A stretch of DNA of 64,000 nt from assembly GCF_003590095.1 (NCBI RefSeq), contig NC_039481.1, positions 7,006,001-7,070,000 on the forward strand, read 5' to 3'. Below the pieces are notes generated by a model. That model worked only from the letters and a program-made list of their open reading frames with translations, had not been told where the DNA came from and did not search any database. The translations under genes and the position numbers were made by a program. Source of the DNA: Trichoplusia ni. Its lineage: Eukaryota > Arthropoda > Insecta > Lepidoptera > Noctuidae. Of this stretch, positions 21,056 through 36,000 are shown in pieces (positions within the stretch are counted from its first letter, which is position 1; the number at the start of each line of letters is the position of its first letter).

Positions 21056-24000
21056 TTAATAAGGCGGCTGGTACTGCTGTCGTTGTAAATGCTGCACGAG
21101 TCCGGGCCCTCCCTGCTGCTGCTGTTGCATGGCTATCATCTGCTGTCGCATGCGCTGCTGGTTCATCTGCTGCTGGTACTGCGAGCTCTGCTGCGGCTGC
21201 ATGCCGCGCGGGTAGGGCGGGGCCGGCCCGCCCATCGCGCCCATCGTTACGTTAGGCGCTTGCTGTAGGATGAAATTTATAGAGTTCTTGCTATGTTAAC
21301 TTACTTCGTTTTGGTGTATATTATAATAGCACATTATGAAAGAAATATAAATAAAGAAAATACTAACTTAACTGTGAGGAAAGATAAATACGGGCATATA
21401 ATACTTTTAGGACTTTAGTATTGTTTATTAATGTTTAATATTACTAACCTGCATGTAAGGTGGCCGAGCATTCTGTCTCTGTTGAGCCAGATACGCTTCT
21501 TGACTTGCGCGGTTGCCCATCATATTCTAAAACGAAATGGTAAGAGATCGAAAATAAAGAAATGACGTCAAAAAAAATATGAAAATGACATACACTTTTA
21601 TATGAATGACTTATATTTTGCAGTTTTTTTACCTGTTGGAATGTTTGTTGTCCAGGGAACCCTCCCATGGAGTTACCCCCTTGCGGGCCCATACTCGCTC
21701 CCTGGCTGTTCATAGACGGCATGCCGCCGCCTTGACCCATCTGGCCCATCTGGCCCATGGGTTGACCCATCTGGCCCATGCCTTGACTCATCTGACCCAT
21801 GGATTGGGGCATCTGCGATGGCTGTCCGACACCCTGGTTCATTTGACCCACGTTCTGTCCGATAGAGTTTACACCTTGACCCATCGGGTTGACTTGTTGA
21901 CCCATTTGGTTCACAGACTGGCCCATTCCCTGTGGTAAGAATTGTAAGTTAGTTAAGTCTCGAATTTGTTCATTGAATGAGCTTAAGTTAAACAGTCATT
22001 TTCTGATATTGCAAGTTTTGAAATTTATTGTCAAACGACTCACCTAGGAAATTCAAGACTCCTAATAACCTTTTTAAGTATCTAAAATCTTTTCTGTTTA
22101 CCTGGTTCATCATCTGCTGTTGCCCGCCCTGCATCATCTGCTGGCTGTACCCGTAGCTCTGCTGCATGCCGCCGTACTGTCCGCTGAACATCTGTCCGCC
22201 CATGCCGCCCATCTGGCCGCCCGCCATCTGCCCCGCGCCCATCTGCCCGGCGCTCATCTGGTTGGCGGCCATTTGTCCTCCTCCCATCTGACCTGGCATC
22301 TGAACGCCGCCCATTTGACCCATAGGACCCATTTGTGACATAGCGTTCATTGGATTCATTTGTCTGTAATGGAGGACGTAATTTGTTTAAAGATACAACA
22401 TCTTTGAGTCATACTCATTACTTTGCTTTTCTGAAATGTACACTAACAAATTAATAAATGTGACAATTTGTGAGCGGTATCGGCCTGTCTTTAACCCTTT
22501 TACGTTGAAAGTACTTAAGAGTAGGAGGTTTTTCATCCCGAAAAGTAAGAAAATCGGGTCGGTATACCTAAATATATAGTAAATACATATTGCATAGTAC
22601 TTACGCGGTCTGCATGCCGGGCATCTGGTTGGGCTGCATCTGGCGCATGCTCTGCCGCGGGAACTGCGCGCGAGTGTGGGGCGCGCCCGGGTAGCCGCCG
22701 CTTTGCTACACATTGAACGAGATCTTAGAACTTCCACACAACATCCAAAAAGTAAAACACTTTCAGGATGCAAAATTATCAACAAAAAAAAACCGTGTAG
22801 TTCAAGGATAGGGTTTATACTACATAAAAGCTCATAAAATTGTCTTCTTTCTTGGACTAGTATTTAGGCAGTATTGTGAGGACAGTGCAGTATGACTTAC
22901 ATTGACCTGCATCTGCGACATCTGGTTGAAGGGCACGCGTTGCCGCAGCATGTTGCTGAGCGCCTGCTTCGACTGGTTGTTGGACGGCGGCGCGGCCACG
23001 CTGCGCGGACTGACGCCAGCTAGAGGGGACACATTTTTGAGTACATGTACTTATTTATCATTTATTTAGGTGTTTTCTTGAAGTTAAACTTGTTATTATT
23101 AACAGGTGGTATTTTTGACGCACACCGTATTTGCTCTATTGGAATTAATCATTATAAAAAATAAAATTTTTTTTGGAGGCTTGGACGACAAAATAACTAT
23201 CAAAGAAAGTGCTAAAGTGCAACATTTTGCTTTTTAAAACATAAGACTGACGAGTCTCTCATGGATGACAATACGTGAGAAAAATCGTTACAATAATGAA
23301 GTAGACTTTTAATCTTCCACTTATCAGTATAATATAATGTGTGTGTATGCCTGTGTACCTGGCGGGTTGTAGTAGTTCTGCCCGGGCGGCGGGAACCACT
23401 GCTGCTGCTGCTGCATGAACTGCGGCTGCTGCGCGGGCTGCGGCGCCAGGCCCGCGGCCCCCGCGCCACCCGCCGCCGCAGGGGCGCCGTTTGTCTGACA
23501 AACATAGTACGTTATGATGATAATCAGACCGCCTTTTTCTATTTTTGATACAAAACTCAAAAGACGCACAAGTGCCTATTACAGAGAACGAAAGAACCAC
23601 ATCCAACATTAATAGTAATAGTGTTAAGCTTATTTAACAGAATTGGTTAGCTGACTAAAACAATTTAAAAATAAATCTGGAATCGTTATTTTTTTTCAAG
23701 GGCAATTCTGACACAAGATTAACTTAATTATTTATTTATTTATATAACACTCTGACCGACATTACGCTTAAACAAGCGTCTTCATGTCTCACTCTTAATG
23801 ATAAGTTAATATACTCAAGAGTTTTGTCAACACTAAACTTTTGCTTCTGACTGTACGCAGATTTGTGAGTCTGTAAGGTGGTTATATAGCTTTATGTAAG
23901 TCATAAGATTTACCGGTGTAGTTGGTTTGGACTTTTTGATATTCTTGCCCGGAGCGTTTCGTGATCTCGGTTTTCCAGCACCGGTGGGACTTGAATCCAG

Positions 24001-27000
24001 GCTTCCATTTTCCTAAATAAAAAAGAAATATAAATAATATTTCAAATAAAGACTTTTGAAAGAGAGTATTCATTTTCCATGGGAAATAGAACCTCATTAT
24101 GTTTCAACCTTTTAGTTTAAGCTGCTAAAATAGTTATTTATATTTTGGAAAAAAAACGAGATACAAAAATCTTAGGTTAAACAGTACACATTAATGATAA
24201 AAAACAAGCGAAAGGTAATAATTTCGGGGAACACCTCGACAAAATAATATCAGATTTCAGTCTTTATATAAAGTATGACTCCATACCTGTTTGATGTCAT
24301 TAGTTTCCAGGTCCTCAGGCGGCAAGGGTAGCGGCTCCAGGTAATAACTTAGGGGCTTGACTAGACTGTGAGTGTGGTACTTAAGTAGCCTGAAAAAAAG
24401 TATTTTTAACCTTCTTGCACGCGTTTCTACTATTTTAAGTGGAAGAACGAACTAGGAAGAAGTTTTGGGTATGATTTAATACTACAAGCGCTAAAATTGA
24501 TCGATTAGTCCAAATGTATTGAACTGACAAGTCAAAGATACGTGATCAGTTTTTTTTTATAATCCTATATCTATACCTATTCGGTCGGAGCTAATAAGTA
24601 GAAATGTTAAGCGTACCTGTGAGCATTTTCATACGTCAACGGTTTCCTCTCGATCTTGGTAGCGGCGAACCACGCCCACGACAGCGGCGCGGGGTTCCGC
24701 CCGCCCTCCACCAGCTCCCAACTAGACACGCGCTGCTTGTCTGTTAGGCGGAGACCCTAGCAACAATAGAACAAAACAGGTGTCAGTTTTGACATAAGAT
24801 TTCTAGGCAGGAGTGTGTGTATTTCAGCTAAGATTGCACATGAAGTTGTATTACCTGTTTCTTATCACTGTCGAAACCAGTGATTTTATTTCCTTTCTGA
24901 TCGACTAGACATCCAATTGGCTCGCACGCGATTACCTGAAAATTTTAAGTTTCATTACATTGTTAATTACATTTTATCGCTACTTTACCCTTTAAAAGCC
25001 CATCTCCTTTTTTTATTTGACTCCCGCAGTAAGGAATTTTATCCTTGTGTCGCGGGGGGTTTCACAAAAATACAAACCACACGAACAATTTATTAAAGAC
25101 ATCAATCAATCGTAATTTCATATTTAAATTTTCAGTCACCCAGAGTAATAACTATCCTATTACCTCTATGATAGTATTCTTAGAGAGCGGCAGTAGTTGT
25201 CGCACGCACTGCACGGACGGGCCGTGTCTATCTCCTATCTCTTTCTTCAGCTTCTTCATGAGATTCTGATAGTGCTTGCGGTTGTTGTCGTCGCCTCCGT
25301 CGGCCAGCGTGGAGTGGATCAGAGTGGCGAGCATGTCGATGACCGTCGAGAACAGGTTGCTACGACAAAGACTGTTGAAAAACTGTTATTTACTGACCTT
25401 CCGGGTGTAGTTTGAAGGTCGGTTTACGCGATTGTTTTGTGTCTCGATATTTAAATGAGACTTATTTATTTTTAGCCTGGATTTTTTTTGCAATATTTTA
25501 GAGAATGTCAACAAATGCTATATTGACATTTCAAATTTACAGCCATTTACTCTTCTCGGAAGCGATCACTTTATTACAACAGGCGATTTTTTTCAAAATT
25601 GTATTTTAAAATCCCGTTAATTTTACCATTATTCGCAAAATCGTTTTTTCTCAACTTTCTCACTGCTTCATGTGTCAAATATACCAAAACCCTTCATCCA
25701 CCAAATGCAACTACATCAAATTAATTACCTATTATTATAAGCATCGATGAGTTGATGCGCGACCAGCTGAGTCAGTAAGACGGCCCAGTCGGCGGTCAGC
25801 TGGTAGGACCTCCGGATGGCGTCGAACATGCCGCCGGCGAGAGAGAAGCGCAGCAGCAGCGCGTCGGGCGCGGCCTCGTCCTGCCAGCTGTCCGCGCACG
25901 CCGCGCGCTCGTGCTCGCGCGCGTGGCTCAGGTAGTGCTGCAGCTGCGTGTGGATCGAGCTCAGGAGACTCTCCTGCCACACCAACAAATAGGAATGACG
26001 TAACATCAAGGAACCTTCGAGACACACGCGATCTGGTGTTCGATTTAAAATAAATCTCACAAATTTAAACTTACTTACTGTCATACTTAGTGACTGCAAG
26101 CAAAACGTCTTGATTAATGAATAAGGATTTTTTGTGACATCACGAATATACTATTTCCTTCAATAACTACGGTGCTATTTTTCTTTCAGAATAATTATGT
26201 TTTTAACCTCTGACTGTGTTAACGCATTATGACTGGTGCTTACGTTGGACAACAATGGACCCTTGACTCTTAAACATTTACCTTACTTTTGTCTTTAAAA
26301 CGCCTCCCGCACTAAGGTATCAAATCCTTGTATAGCGGGTTTCACAAACATTCAAGTCACATGCACAAAGCCACCCATCCATATTACGTTGCTGAATATT
26401 GCACATTACCTTCTGATCATCCTGATGCCTGAGACATGTGAGTACCAGCGACAGGAGAGGCTCGTTAGCGAGTCTGACGGCGTTACCGCCGCCGCACGCG
26501 CAGCCGCCGCCGCAGCCGCCGCTACTCACACCACGCTTACCTCCACTGCCAGCACCCGATGAACTAGACAGATAAACAACATATTATGTAGTAGTAGCAT
26601 GTAGTAGTCGACGTACGTAGTTTTGTTTAAAGGCTAAACAAGTGAAAGTAAATTACCAGACAACTTATACATTTGTATGGCAGATTACTTTTCGGGTCAG
26701 ACTTTGCTGCCTTGGCGAAAGTCTCATTTACAGAAGCGGTATTGAAAATGAAACTTTATAAAGTCATCAAAATTTAAATACCACAAAGCTGCATGAAATT
26801 AAGTATCATTTGAAACATCTTTAGAATGTGTTTGTTGTATGTAATCAGGGTATTTATGATTTTGTAACAATGTATAAAATATATTTACCCTTTATAACTA
26901 GGACTTTGATGACTCTTGCAGTCCCTGTGTGAGCTGCCGCCGCCGCCGCCGCCACTGGAGCAGTTGCCGCTACAGCCCGCGCCCCAACCACTTTCCAATA

Positions 27001-30000
27001 TCTATTACACAGAACGTACAATTCATATTCTAGTCACACCTAATACAGACAAATGTACAACGTATACCGGAAACACCAGATAGTATTTGAAATATAGTTT
27101 TACTCATAAACGTCAACTACTCGCTTCTGTAAATTAAAGCTCCTTTTTTGCTTTCCTTAAAAAATATTTTCTTACTTCAGGCATGTTTATAACACGTCAT
27201 GTAATATTTCCACATTACCACATACATAGAGCATGTGTGTAACACTTTAGGTATTATTTTGCACAACCCCACATATGTATATAAATGAGTCCCTACCTGT
27301 CCAGCTTGCTTGAGCACTCTGCCCTGCACGGCGGCGGGCAGCTTCGCGACGAGCGGCGCCACCAGCCACACCGACTCCGACCACTTGCTGGTGCTCACCA
27401 CACCGCGGTCTGTGCCGGTCCTGGTGGCAATTATACAATAATTAATATTTCAAATGTTATTTGCTTGGGGAATCAATAACATAACTAGGCAATGTACATA
27501 AATAACTTGCAAGCATTTGTGTCATTCTGGGAATCCTGAGTCTCGGTGTCTTTTTGTGCATGTGACTTGAATGTATGTGAAACAACGGGTCCACAAGGAT
27601 TAGATTCCTTACTGCGGGAGCCGAAATTAAATAAAAGGAAAATAATTTAAACAGCAACATGAAAATCTCAGATCTTTCACACTTCAAAAAGATGGAAATT
27701 CAGGTATAAAAACAGAGTAAGAACTTAGACTATGCCTTCCATTTACCTAGGTCATGTGCCGCTATTAGAAATACGACTATTATAATATTTCACTATGGAA
27801 GCAATATGTAAGGAATTGTATAAAGATAAAACCTCATGTATCCACGACATACCTGTCTTTGTCGGGCGGCGGCGGCGCGGGCTGCTGGAACACGTTGATG
27901 ACGGCGCGCGCCACCGTGTCCAGCCACGCGCTCAGCTCCGACGACCCGCTCGGGAACTGCTTGAACATCAGCTGCAGGTCCAGCCACGACATGCGCAACG
28001 ACCACTGCTCCAGGTTCTACAAACAAAAATGTTATGACGTTGACCAGATGATCATTCCCCTGCCCTTACAATTATTATTTGGGGTCGGCGCAACATGTCT
28101 TCCATGCTTCATGCATCTTCTATCTGACGTCATCTTACGAGAAACACTCTTTGCCGTCATATCGTCGTTGTGACGTTGACCAAATACCGATGACATATTT
28201 TTACTTAAGCAGTTTCTTATATTGATAAGTTCATATAAAATGGTTTATGGATTGAAGTTTACCTCTAGCAGTCTGGTGATCATTGTTTTCTGATCAAGAT
28301 CTGGATGCGTGTGACTCGCCGATTCTGGATAGCAAATCATATGGAGTAACCTGTGTAAAAATAAGAAATCCATCGTGAAAAAGGACGCAGTTTAAAAAAA
28401 AAGTTTGTCAAGTGTCTTACGCTCGTGATTTCAAAGAAAACTGAAAGACATTGGGTTATCTATTGGTTGCCTCTATGTGACAGAGAAAAAATTAAAGCTT
28501 ATGTGCACATAACACGAGCATTGCTGTAACACGGCGTACGTCTTCAAATGTAAACTTAGCAGCCAACACTTTTGCATTTTTTTAATTCTATTCACCACTT
28601 ACCTCTGCGCCTGCCTCGGAGTTAGCATAGGATCTAGAAGCATATCCGGCTGATACAACTCATCAGGGTTCTGCAAACACTTCTGCAGCACCCACTCCTC
28701 AGAGCAAATCTCAGCTAGAACTCTCCGAGCCAACGACGAGAGCGACTGCGACGAGTCCAGGAGGGTGGAGCCGACTCCGCCGCTACCCCTGCAACCATTA
28801 CCGGCTCACCATTGAACTATACATCACGTGTAATACAAAACCCGCAATGTATATTGTACAAAACAATACCCAAGTTATCCCATTAGTTATGTGCGTAGTT
28901 TATTGACATAAGCTTGACACCCAATTTTAAGGCATTTTTTTAGAGGATTCTTTATTGTGTCATGTTCAGCTAAATGTAAGCTAGTTCAAAAAGACCAGTA
29001 CCGGTTGCAACACAGATTACAAATCATTAAGACTGAACAATATTTAGAAAATTGTCAAAAGCTCACATTATGCTTGAAATGAACACATATTAATAAAACA
29101 GGGAGACTATCTACCGGCCGGTTTCTCGAAGGCCGATCAACTACAAAACGAAAAAATCGATTGCCAAATCTCAGAGCTGTGATTGGTTGTAAGTCTTGTG
29201 TTTAACCAATCGCAGTCATCCGTTGATTTGACAGCAGATTCAATCGATCAGCTTTCTAAAAACCGGGGTACTGTGCTACAAACTAGGTACTAATAACATT
29301 ATCGACGTGAAGGGAAACAGTGAAATTAGTAGGAGTCGTTGCGTAGACCTGTTGATGTAGGGATGGAACACAGAGCCGATTGTTAACACAGTTGGAACCT
29401 GAATTCGATTGGTGACGTGGAAGTTGGAACACTAACCCTTTACTTAAAAACATTTATAGTTTGTACTTGTGGGACATAAATACTGGAAAAGGTTGAACAG
29501 AGAGTAGCTTACAGTTTTTTTTTATTTTTATTGATTAATCATCGCTTTTTCACATCTTTTTGAAGGTAACAAATAAAATAAATATATATGCTTGAATTAC
29601 CGTCACAGTTCATCCGAGCGTCCATCTCCGTCCTTAGCAAATTGCTCAAGTGTATAGACCAGACGAGTCAGACCCATACATATAAATGGGTACTCATACA
29701 TTATTTTCTATTTGTGACATTGCTAATGTGATATAAAATTATCGAGTGCAAAGTCGTCTCAATAAGAAATATCATACTTGAGTTACAGAAACTCTTGAAC
29801 CTTTAACTCAGCCTAAGCCGTATTTATGTTCCATTTATTAACAAAAACATAATTGAAAATATGAAAATAAAAATCAATTAAACATTCTTCAAATACATAT
29901 ACTGCAGGAAATGAACAATTGTCTGAATATTTGTAAGTAAACGGGTGTTAGTATAGGATCACAACCAAAGGTGTCTATTACAGACGGGAGTGAAGCAACT

Positions 30001-33000
30001 ACACATCGAGACGTCCCTTGCAGAGCATGATGGAGCAACACAATATGAAGGGAAGCGAAGCGAGGAGTATTGGCGTACCTATCACTGGCAATAATGTTAT
30101 TTGTTTCTATAAAAAATATTGATCCTATGAGACCAAAATACTAAAAACTATATTTCTTTTCCAATAATTATTGTGTAAATTGAGTTTTAAATTGGAGTAT
30201 AGATTATTATAAAAACAAGCTTATCTTGTAATTCAATGATCACCGTTCTTGGATAAAACAACACAGAAAATTTGAATTGAAGAAAAACACTGATGTTTTT
30301 CAAATCCATTCTACTTTAAACCTTACACTCAAATTATTAAGGCATAATTTCGTAAAATCAAAGTGTGTAGGTACGCCAATGTAGATCATGTCAGAATGAT
30401 ACGAGTATGTACAGACAGTACACAGTGAAGCCAAGTCCGTGGTCGTAGTGCAACCGTGTAACTCAATATCAAAAAAACAAACCTAGGAGTTCTATGGCCC
30501 CCACTCATCTCTGAATCTACCATCCTAAGGATAAAAAAAACATCGCGAATCAATATGTGTCCGTTATGTTCAAAAAATAATATGTAATGATTATAATTTA
30601 ATTATGTAACAGGAATTAACGCATGTTTCTATGTGGCTTGACGTTTCGACCATGTTGTAAGTCGACTCAGTTCAAACGAACTTCTGAAGAGTAGCGACCC
30701 ACCTCCGTTTATAATCACACTGGCAACGAGTGGTTTTACTGTCTCACTATTCATATGTAATGGCGACATTTCGTTGTCATTATTATTTATTAACGATGCG
30801 AATATACTTCCTCAACAGCTTGAAGTGCGGGCTCTGAGAACATTTTACTTGCGCCTTGTTATGTACCGGGTGTAGTTGAAACGTCAATACCTTGTAAAAA
30901 TTATGCGTTTGCGTTAATTTCTTTTACATAATTTTACTATAAAATTAAAATGAGTTGAGAATCATGATCCTTGATACATTTTCTTGCTATCATTATTTTT
31001 TTGTTGTTCTAATGGAAATATACTTTTACCAGAATTTCGATATTAAAACCCTAACTGTTAAGGATTTCTTTATTACTTGTAGACATGATTTTCAAGGATC
31101 ATGTAATAATGACAATGGTTACTATTAACTGAGACATACTGTGTGTTATCTAGTATATACCAACCGGGGCTTAAACTCTGCAACGAAATCGTTAAATTAT
31201 CATTATTCACTACAAACTTTCTTTCCTTATAACCAATTTTTCAAAATAGTCTCGGCAGTTGGGTAAATATTTAATTGCATTTTAAGCGAATTCAACCTTA
31301 CATATTTAAACGTTACGATAACAGTTTTTAAAATATTTCGTGTTCATGACTTTATTAAATACCTTTCAACTGCAAAATTAAAGCAAAAACGTTTAGTTAT
31401 TGCCTTTAGTAACTCATTTATATTTATATTTATTCATAAATACCATATATTACGGTGGCTTATTAAACTAAAACTACTAGATAACACACAATGCCTTATA
31501 AGATCGAGTGTACATGAAAGTGAACATGTTATTATAAGAGTACGTACGACATGAGGTCCAGCGCCGTGTCAGTAGGGACCGTGTCGCTAGTGCCCAGTAT
31601 GTGAGACAGTTCGCAGGACTTCTTGCCGCCCGGCTTGCCGCCATCACGAGCCGTCGAGTCTCCCACCACTATTGGATAATTAAGTTTTAATTTGCATGAT
31701 TTACGCGTTGTAGAGTCATTCAATTGAGTCACTTATATCAGTGCGTTTTACCATACGTAAAATATGTAACTCAAATAAATGAATTAAACATTTGATGCAA
31801 TATCACCGTGATATCACAAATATATTTTTCATCATTTCTAAAATAAAACTGAGGAGATGATTAAACCAGTTTGACTGTCTAAAAGACAACGTTCATTTTT
31901 CAATCAAAGGTTTGATTGGTTGACATAAACCATTAAAAGTGGTTAACAATGTGAATGATCAATGTTTCGAGAAGTAGTAGGTATATCACCATAGTTTACG
32001 TAAAGTGAAACTAAAACCATATAACATTATATATATCATACTGAGTATAGCCTTGAGCGTGGCGAGCACAGGCCCGACGCCGATGTTCTTGTGCGCGGCG
32101 GCCAGCAGGTGGCGGTCGCAGGACAGGCGCACGCCCGCCGCCGCGCCGCCCGGGCCCGGGGACGTCGACACCGAGTACAGACCTGCACATACCAAGATCA
32201 CTATAATATACACTGTTTAATAAACAAAGCGCTGAGAAATTCAGTATCTATCAAAGCTGAACACAACCAGCTGATTGTAATACGTTGTATAGGAATTGTC
32301 AATATTTCAAGTTGGGCTAAGGTGTACTCGAATCACTGTTAAAGCAATATTTAGTCACGTGAGCCACGCATGTATTGATTTGTAAAACATTATCAAGAGC
32401 ATCTTTTTAACACTGAAATTTTCAGATTTCTCAGTGACAATTTGAATAAGCGAAATATAAAAACATTAACAAATAATAAATTATATCTACATTCAACTCA
32501 GTAAGTAACCAACTATTAAGCAGGAATCGACGATTTCGCCTATTCAAAATATAATGAAGAAAATACATACCAGGTTGTGGAGTATCGACAGTTTTAAATA
32601 GCCTGAGCAGTAGATGACAGGTGAGTCTCGCGCCGGTGTCGGGTGAGGGCGCGTTGGGCGCGTTGCCGGAGCCGCCGCCACCGCACGCCTTCAGCAGGGA
32701 CGGAAGCGCCGCGTGACGGACGAAATCCTCGAGGGAAAAGCAGTGGCGAGCTGGAATACAGGTAGTTAGATAAAATTGATGTTTAAAATAAATGTGATTT
32801 CAATTTAGTATTATTACACTTGAAATTATGTTGGGTGTTATGAAAATCAAGGATATAATTTTAAGGATAAATTTTCTAGTATACCAATGACCATTATATT
32901 TAAACTATGTGCCATATTACGCCTTATCGATACGAGCTTTAAAATGACAAGTCATGGCCACATGAAAACGATGAAATATGCAAAGTCGACAACCAGAGAT

Positions 33001-36000
33001 GGCGTGCTAAATTTATGTGTACTATACTTAATGTGTGTGTAGTACTAACCTACAAGAATACAAGTAAATACGGCCAGCGCATCATGAGCCGCAGCGTCGT
33101 GCAGGTCCCTATGCAGCAGCAGGTCCGGGTAGAGCGGCGGCGGCGCGGCGTGCGGCGCGGACGCGGGGTAGTGCTGGGCCCCGCACAGCGCCACTAGCGC
33201 CCCCAACCACTCCGCCGCGAGACCACTACACCACGCTGTCATCTCCGCGCATACTACGCCCAGCTCGTTCACACTAGGAACAATTGAATTTGTTAGGCAG
33301 GCCATTATTCCATGGACGAACAGAAGACCCGTTATTATTAGCTATTAGTGACACAATGCTGGGCCTTTCTTTCCTCATCATCATCGACTCATATTCGTCC
33401 ACTGCTGGACATAGGCCTTCCCAATAGCACGAAATCGCGATCTATCTTCAGCTGCTCTCATCCACCTCTTGCCAGCCATCTTGAGCAGAAGACTAATAGC
33501 GAATAGTTATGAGACGTGCTCCCAAACTCGTACAGACATTTACTACTGCAAGGTTTAAGTACCGATTCGATTTAACCAGTGAAGAATGAAAATAAAAACG
33601 CAAGTTGTCTTACCGATCATTATCGACTTCCCGGCACACAGCCAACATGGCGGAACAAACGAAGCTGTATCTGTTAGCCGGCGACTCCGCGACCTGACGG
33701 GCCCACGCTATTTCTATTTTACCTGCAAATAATAGATTATTTATAGAAGGTAACAATATAATAATATAAGGCAGAATAAATACATATTAACGATGTATTT
33801 TACCTTTACGTGGATTCGTAAAGAATTCACTCAAAAATTGAGGATTATACGGATAGTTTGACGGCGTCGGTTGTAGTGGGGAGTATAGAGCTTGCCTGTA
33901 AACATAAAAAATATTCAAGACTTTTACGTTTTTTTTTACTGTATAACATTTCTGTAAATTGAGTATATTTGGCTTTGGCTTTGGCTACCGGAAGAAAAAC
34001 AAAAGACATTAAACAAAAGCCTAATTTATTCAAATTGTGGAACACTTTCTTTAGCTTTATTCTGGAGACTGTCAGTTTCTGTCCTAGTCCAGATCAAAGG
34101 CCTCTTCATTTTATTCTCCTTCTATCAATACCACGGGATAATATAATATTATCTCTACTGGGCACACTAACTTGATCTTGGGGTAGGCATTGGCGAAGGT
34201 GTCAGCGTGCGGCGCGTGGCACAGATGCGCGGCGGCCTTGTACAGGTCGTGCAGCTGCGCCAGCACGCAGCGCTCGGCCGAGCCGCAGTCGCCCGGGTTC
34301 ACGACGCACTTCACCAGCCGGCACAGCTGCTCGAACACCGCCGACGTTTGCTCCACACACACTAAACAATTAATATAGTATTTTTGTTGACATACTTGTA
34401 CACATTGTACTTACGACAGTCGTCCACATGAATCAAAAGATAGGAACAGCAAGGAATTCTCCAGTGGGTTTATAACTTAAGCATGTGACTCAGTTTTTAT
34501 GGTACTTACGTAGTAGAGAAGAGTGATATTTCCTCAGCGCACCGACGGTGTACAGAGCTAGCGCAGAGGTGTAAGCTCGAGGCGCAGCCAGACCACTGCT
34601 CGGAGCGCCGCGAGATATCAACGCGCTTTCCACCTCCGACAACTCTTTCAATATCTGTGTATAACAATATCAGAGTTATCATCTATTAAATATTAGCTTT
34701 AGATGGGCTGGCACGAAGTAAGAAAATAAAAAAATACAGTTACATGATTTAGAACAAAAAAGAACGACCCTATTCATACAAAAATACCCACGTTTTTAAA
34801 TGTCACTCCATTCAAATTTTATCAAAATCGGTCCAGCCGTTTTTATAGTTGTAAATTGCATTTTCATCGGGTTTGAAGATGCCTGCTAGCTTATCAGGAA
34901 GTGCCTCAAAATTTTATGACAAAAATCCAAACAGAACAACAAACTAACAAGAAAGTGAGTGTATAAAAACTGGGGAAAGAAAGCTTCCTTATACAATTGA
35001 ACCCTGAAAACATCACTTCTTTTTTTGCCGCCGTCTGAAAAAACAAAACATTACATGAACATTTATGTATTACAACTGGTCACAATAGCAGTTAGCTACC
35101 TGTATGCAGGTCTCGATGAGTCCGTGCACGTTGAGCGCGATCTCCATGAGGTCGAGCGCGAAGGCGACGTGCTCGGGCTGCGGCAGGTACGTGGTGGCGC
35201 CCGCCGCGTACGCCGCCAGCGACTCGCACACCGCGCTGCCCACCGCCCACGACACCGCGCCCTGCTCGTACATCGACATCGCCTGCCAACAGGGGAAAAA
35301 CCGATCGGTAATGTAAACCTTCATAATTATATTAATTGAAATAATATGAAGAAGACAGTGAAAGAGACCGATCATATCTTATATATAAAATTCTGATGTC
35401 ACTGTGCACGTAATTCGACTCCTGCGAAAGGGTACGTAATTGAGAATAGAATTTTAGAACATTTAAATGAAAATAATGATGATAATGATTACGCCAAACT
35501 TATAAAAAAATGTTCAACATTGTCATTTTTTTAAAACAATAAAATAAAATACTTATATGTGGTATACAAAATCACCTGAAACTTTTGAGTGACCGCCTCA
35601 AAGTTGAATTCGCTTCTGGAGTGCTTTTTGATTTTACCCCCTTCTGCTACATCGATTGAAAACTTCTTGGAGAATAATTTGCAGATTTCTATAAAGGAAA
35701 GCATATTTTACTAAGTACTTTGTTGCTTTATGATTACTATGGAATCTGGAACTTGTATTATTGCTGGTCCAATGCTGGACAAAGGCCTCCCCTAAGTTGC
35801 GCCACAAAACACACACTCACGCATATGCCCTGGAATTTAATCTTTGATCGCTCTTATACGACTTACGATACCAAACTTCGTGTTGAACTCTCTGACATGG
35901 TCATTATTCATCCGAAGCTTTAGTTACACAACATACCTTTGGTCATCTTCTTGACGGCATGCTTGGCCTCGTCGCGGGCGCGGCCCACGCCGTACAGCAG

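Noticed and set aside
21606..22338. Plus-strand His/Leu-rich frames opposite the MED12 tail
   Set aside because: Antisense shadows of the Met/Gln/Gly codon repeats.
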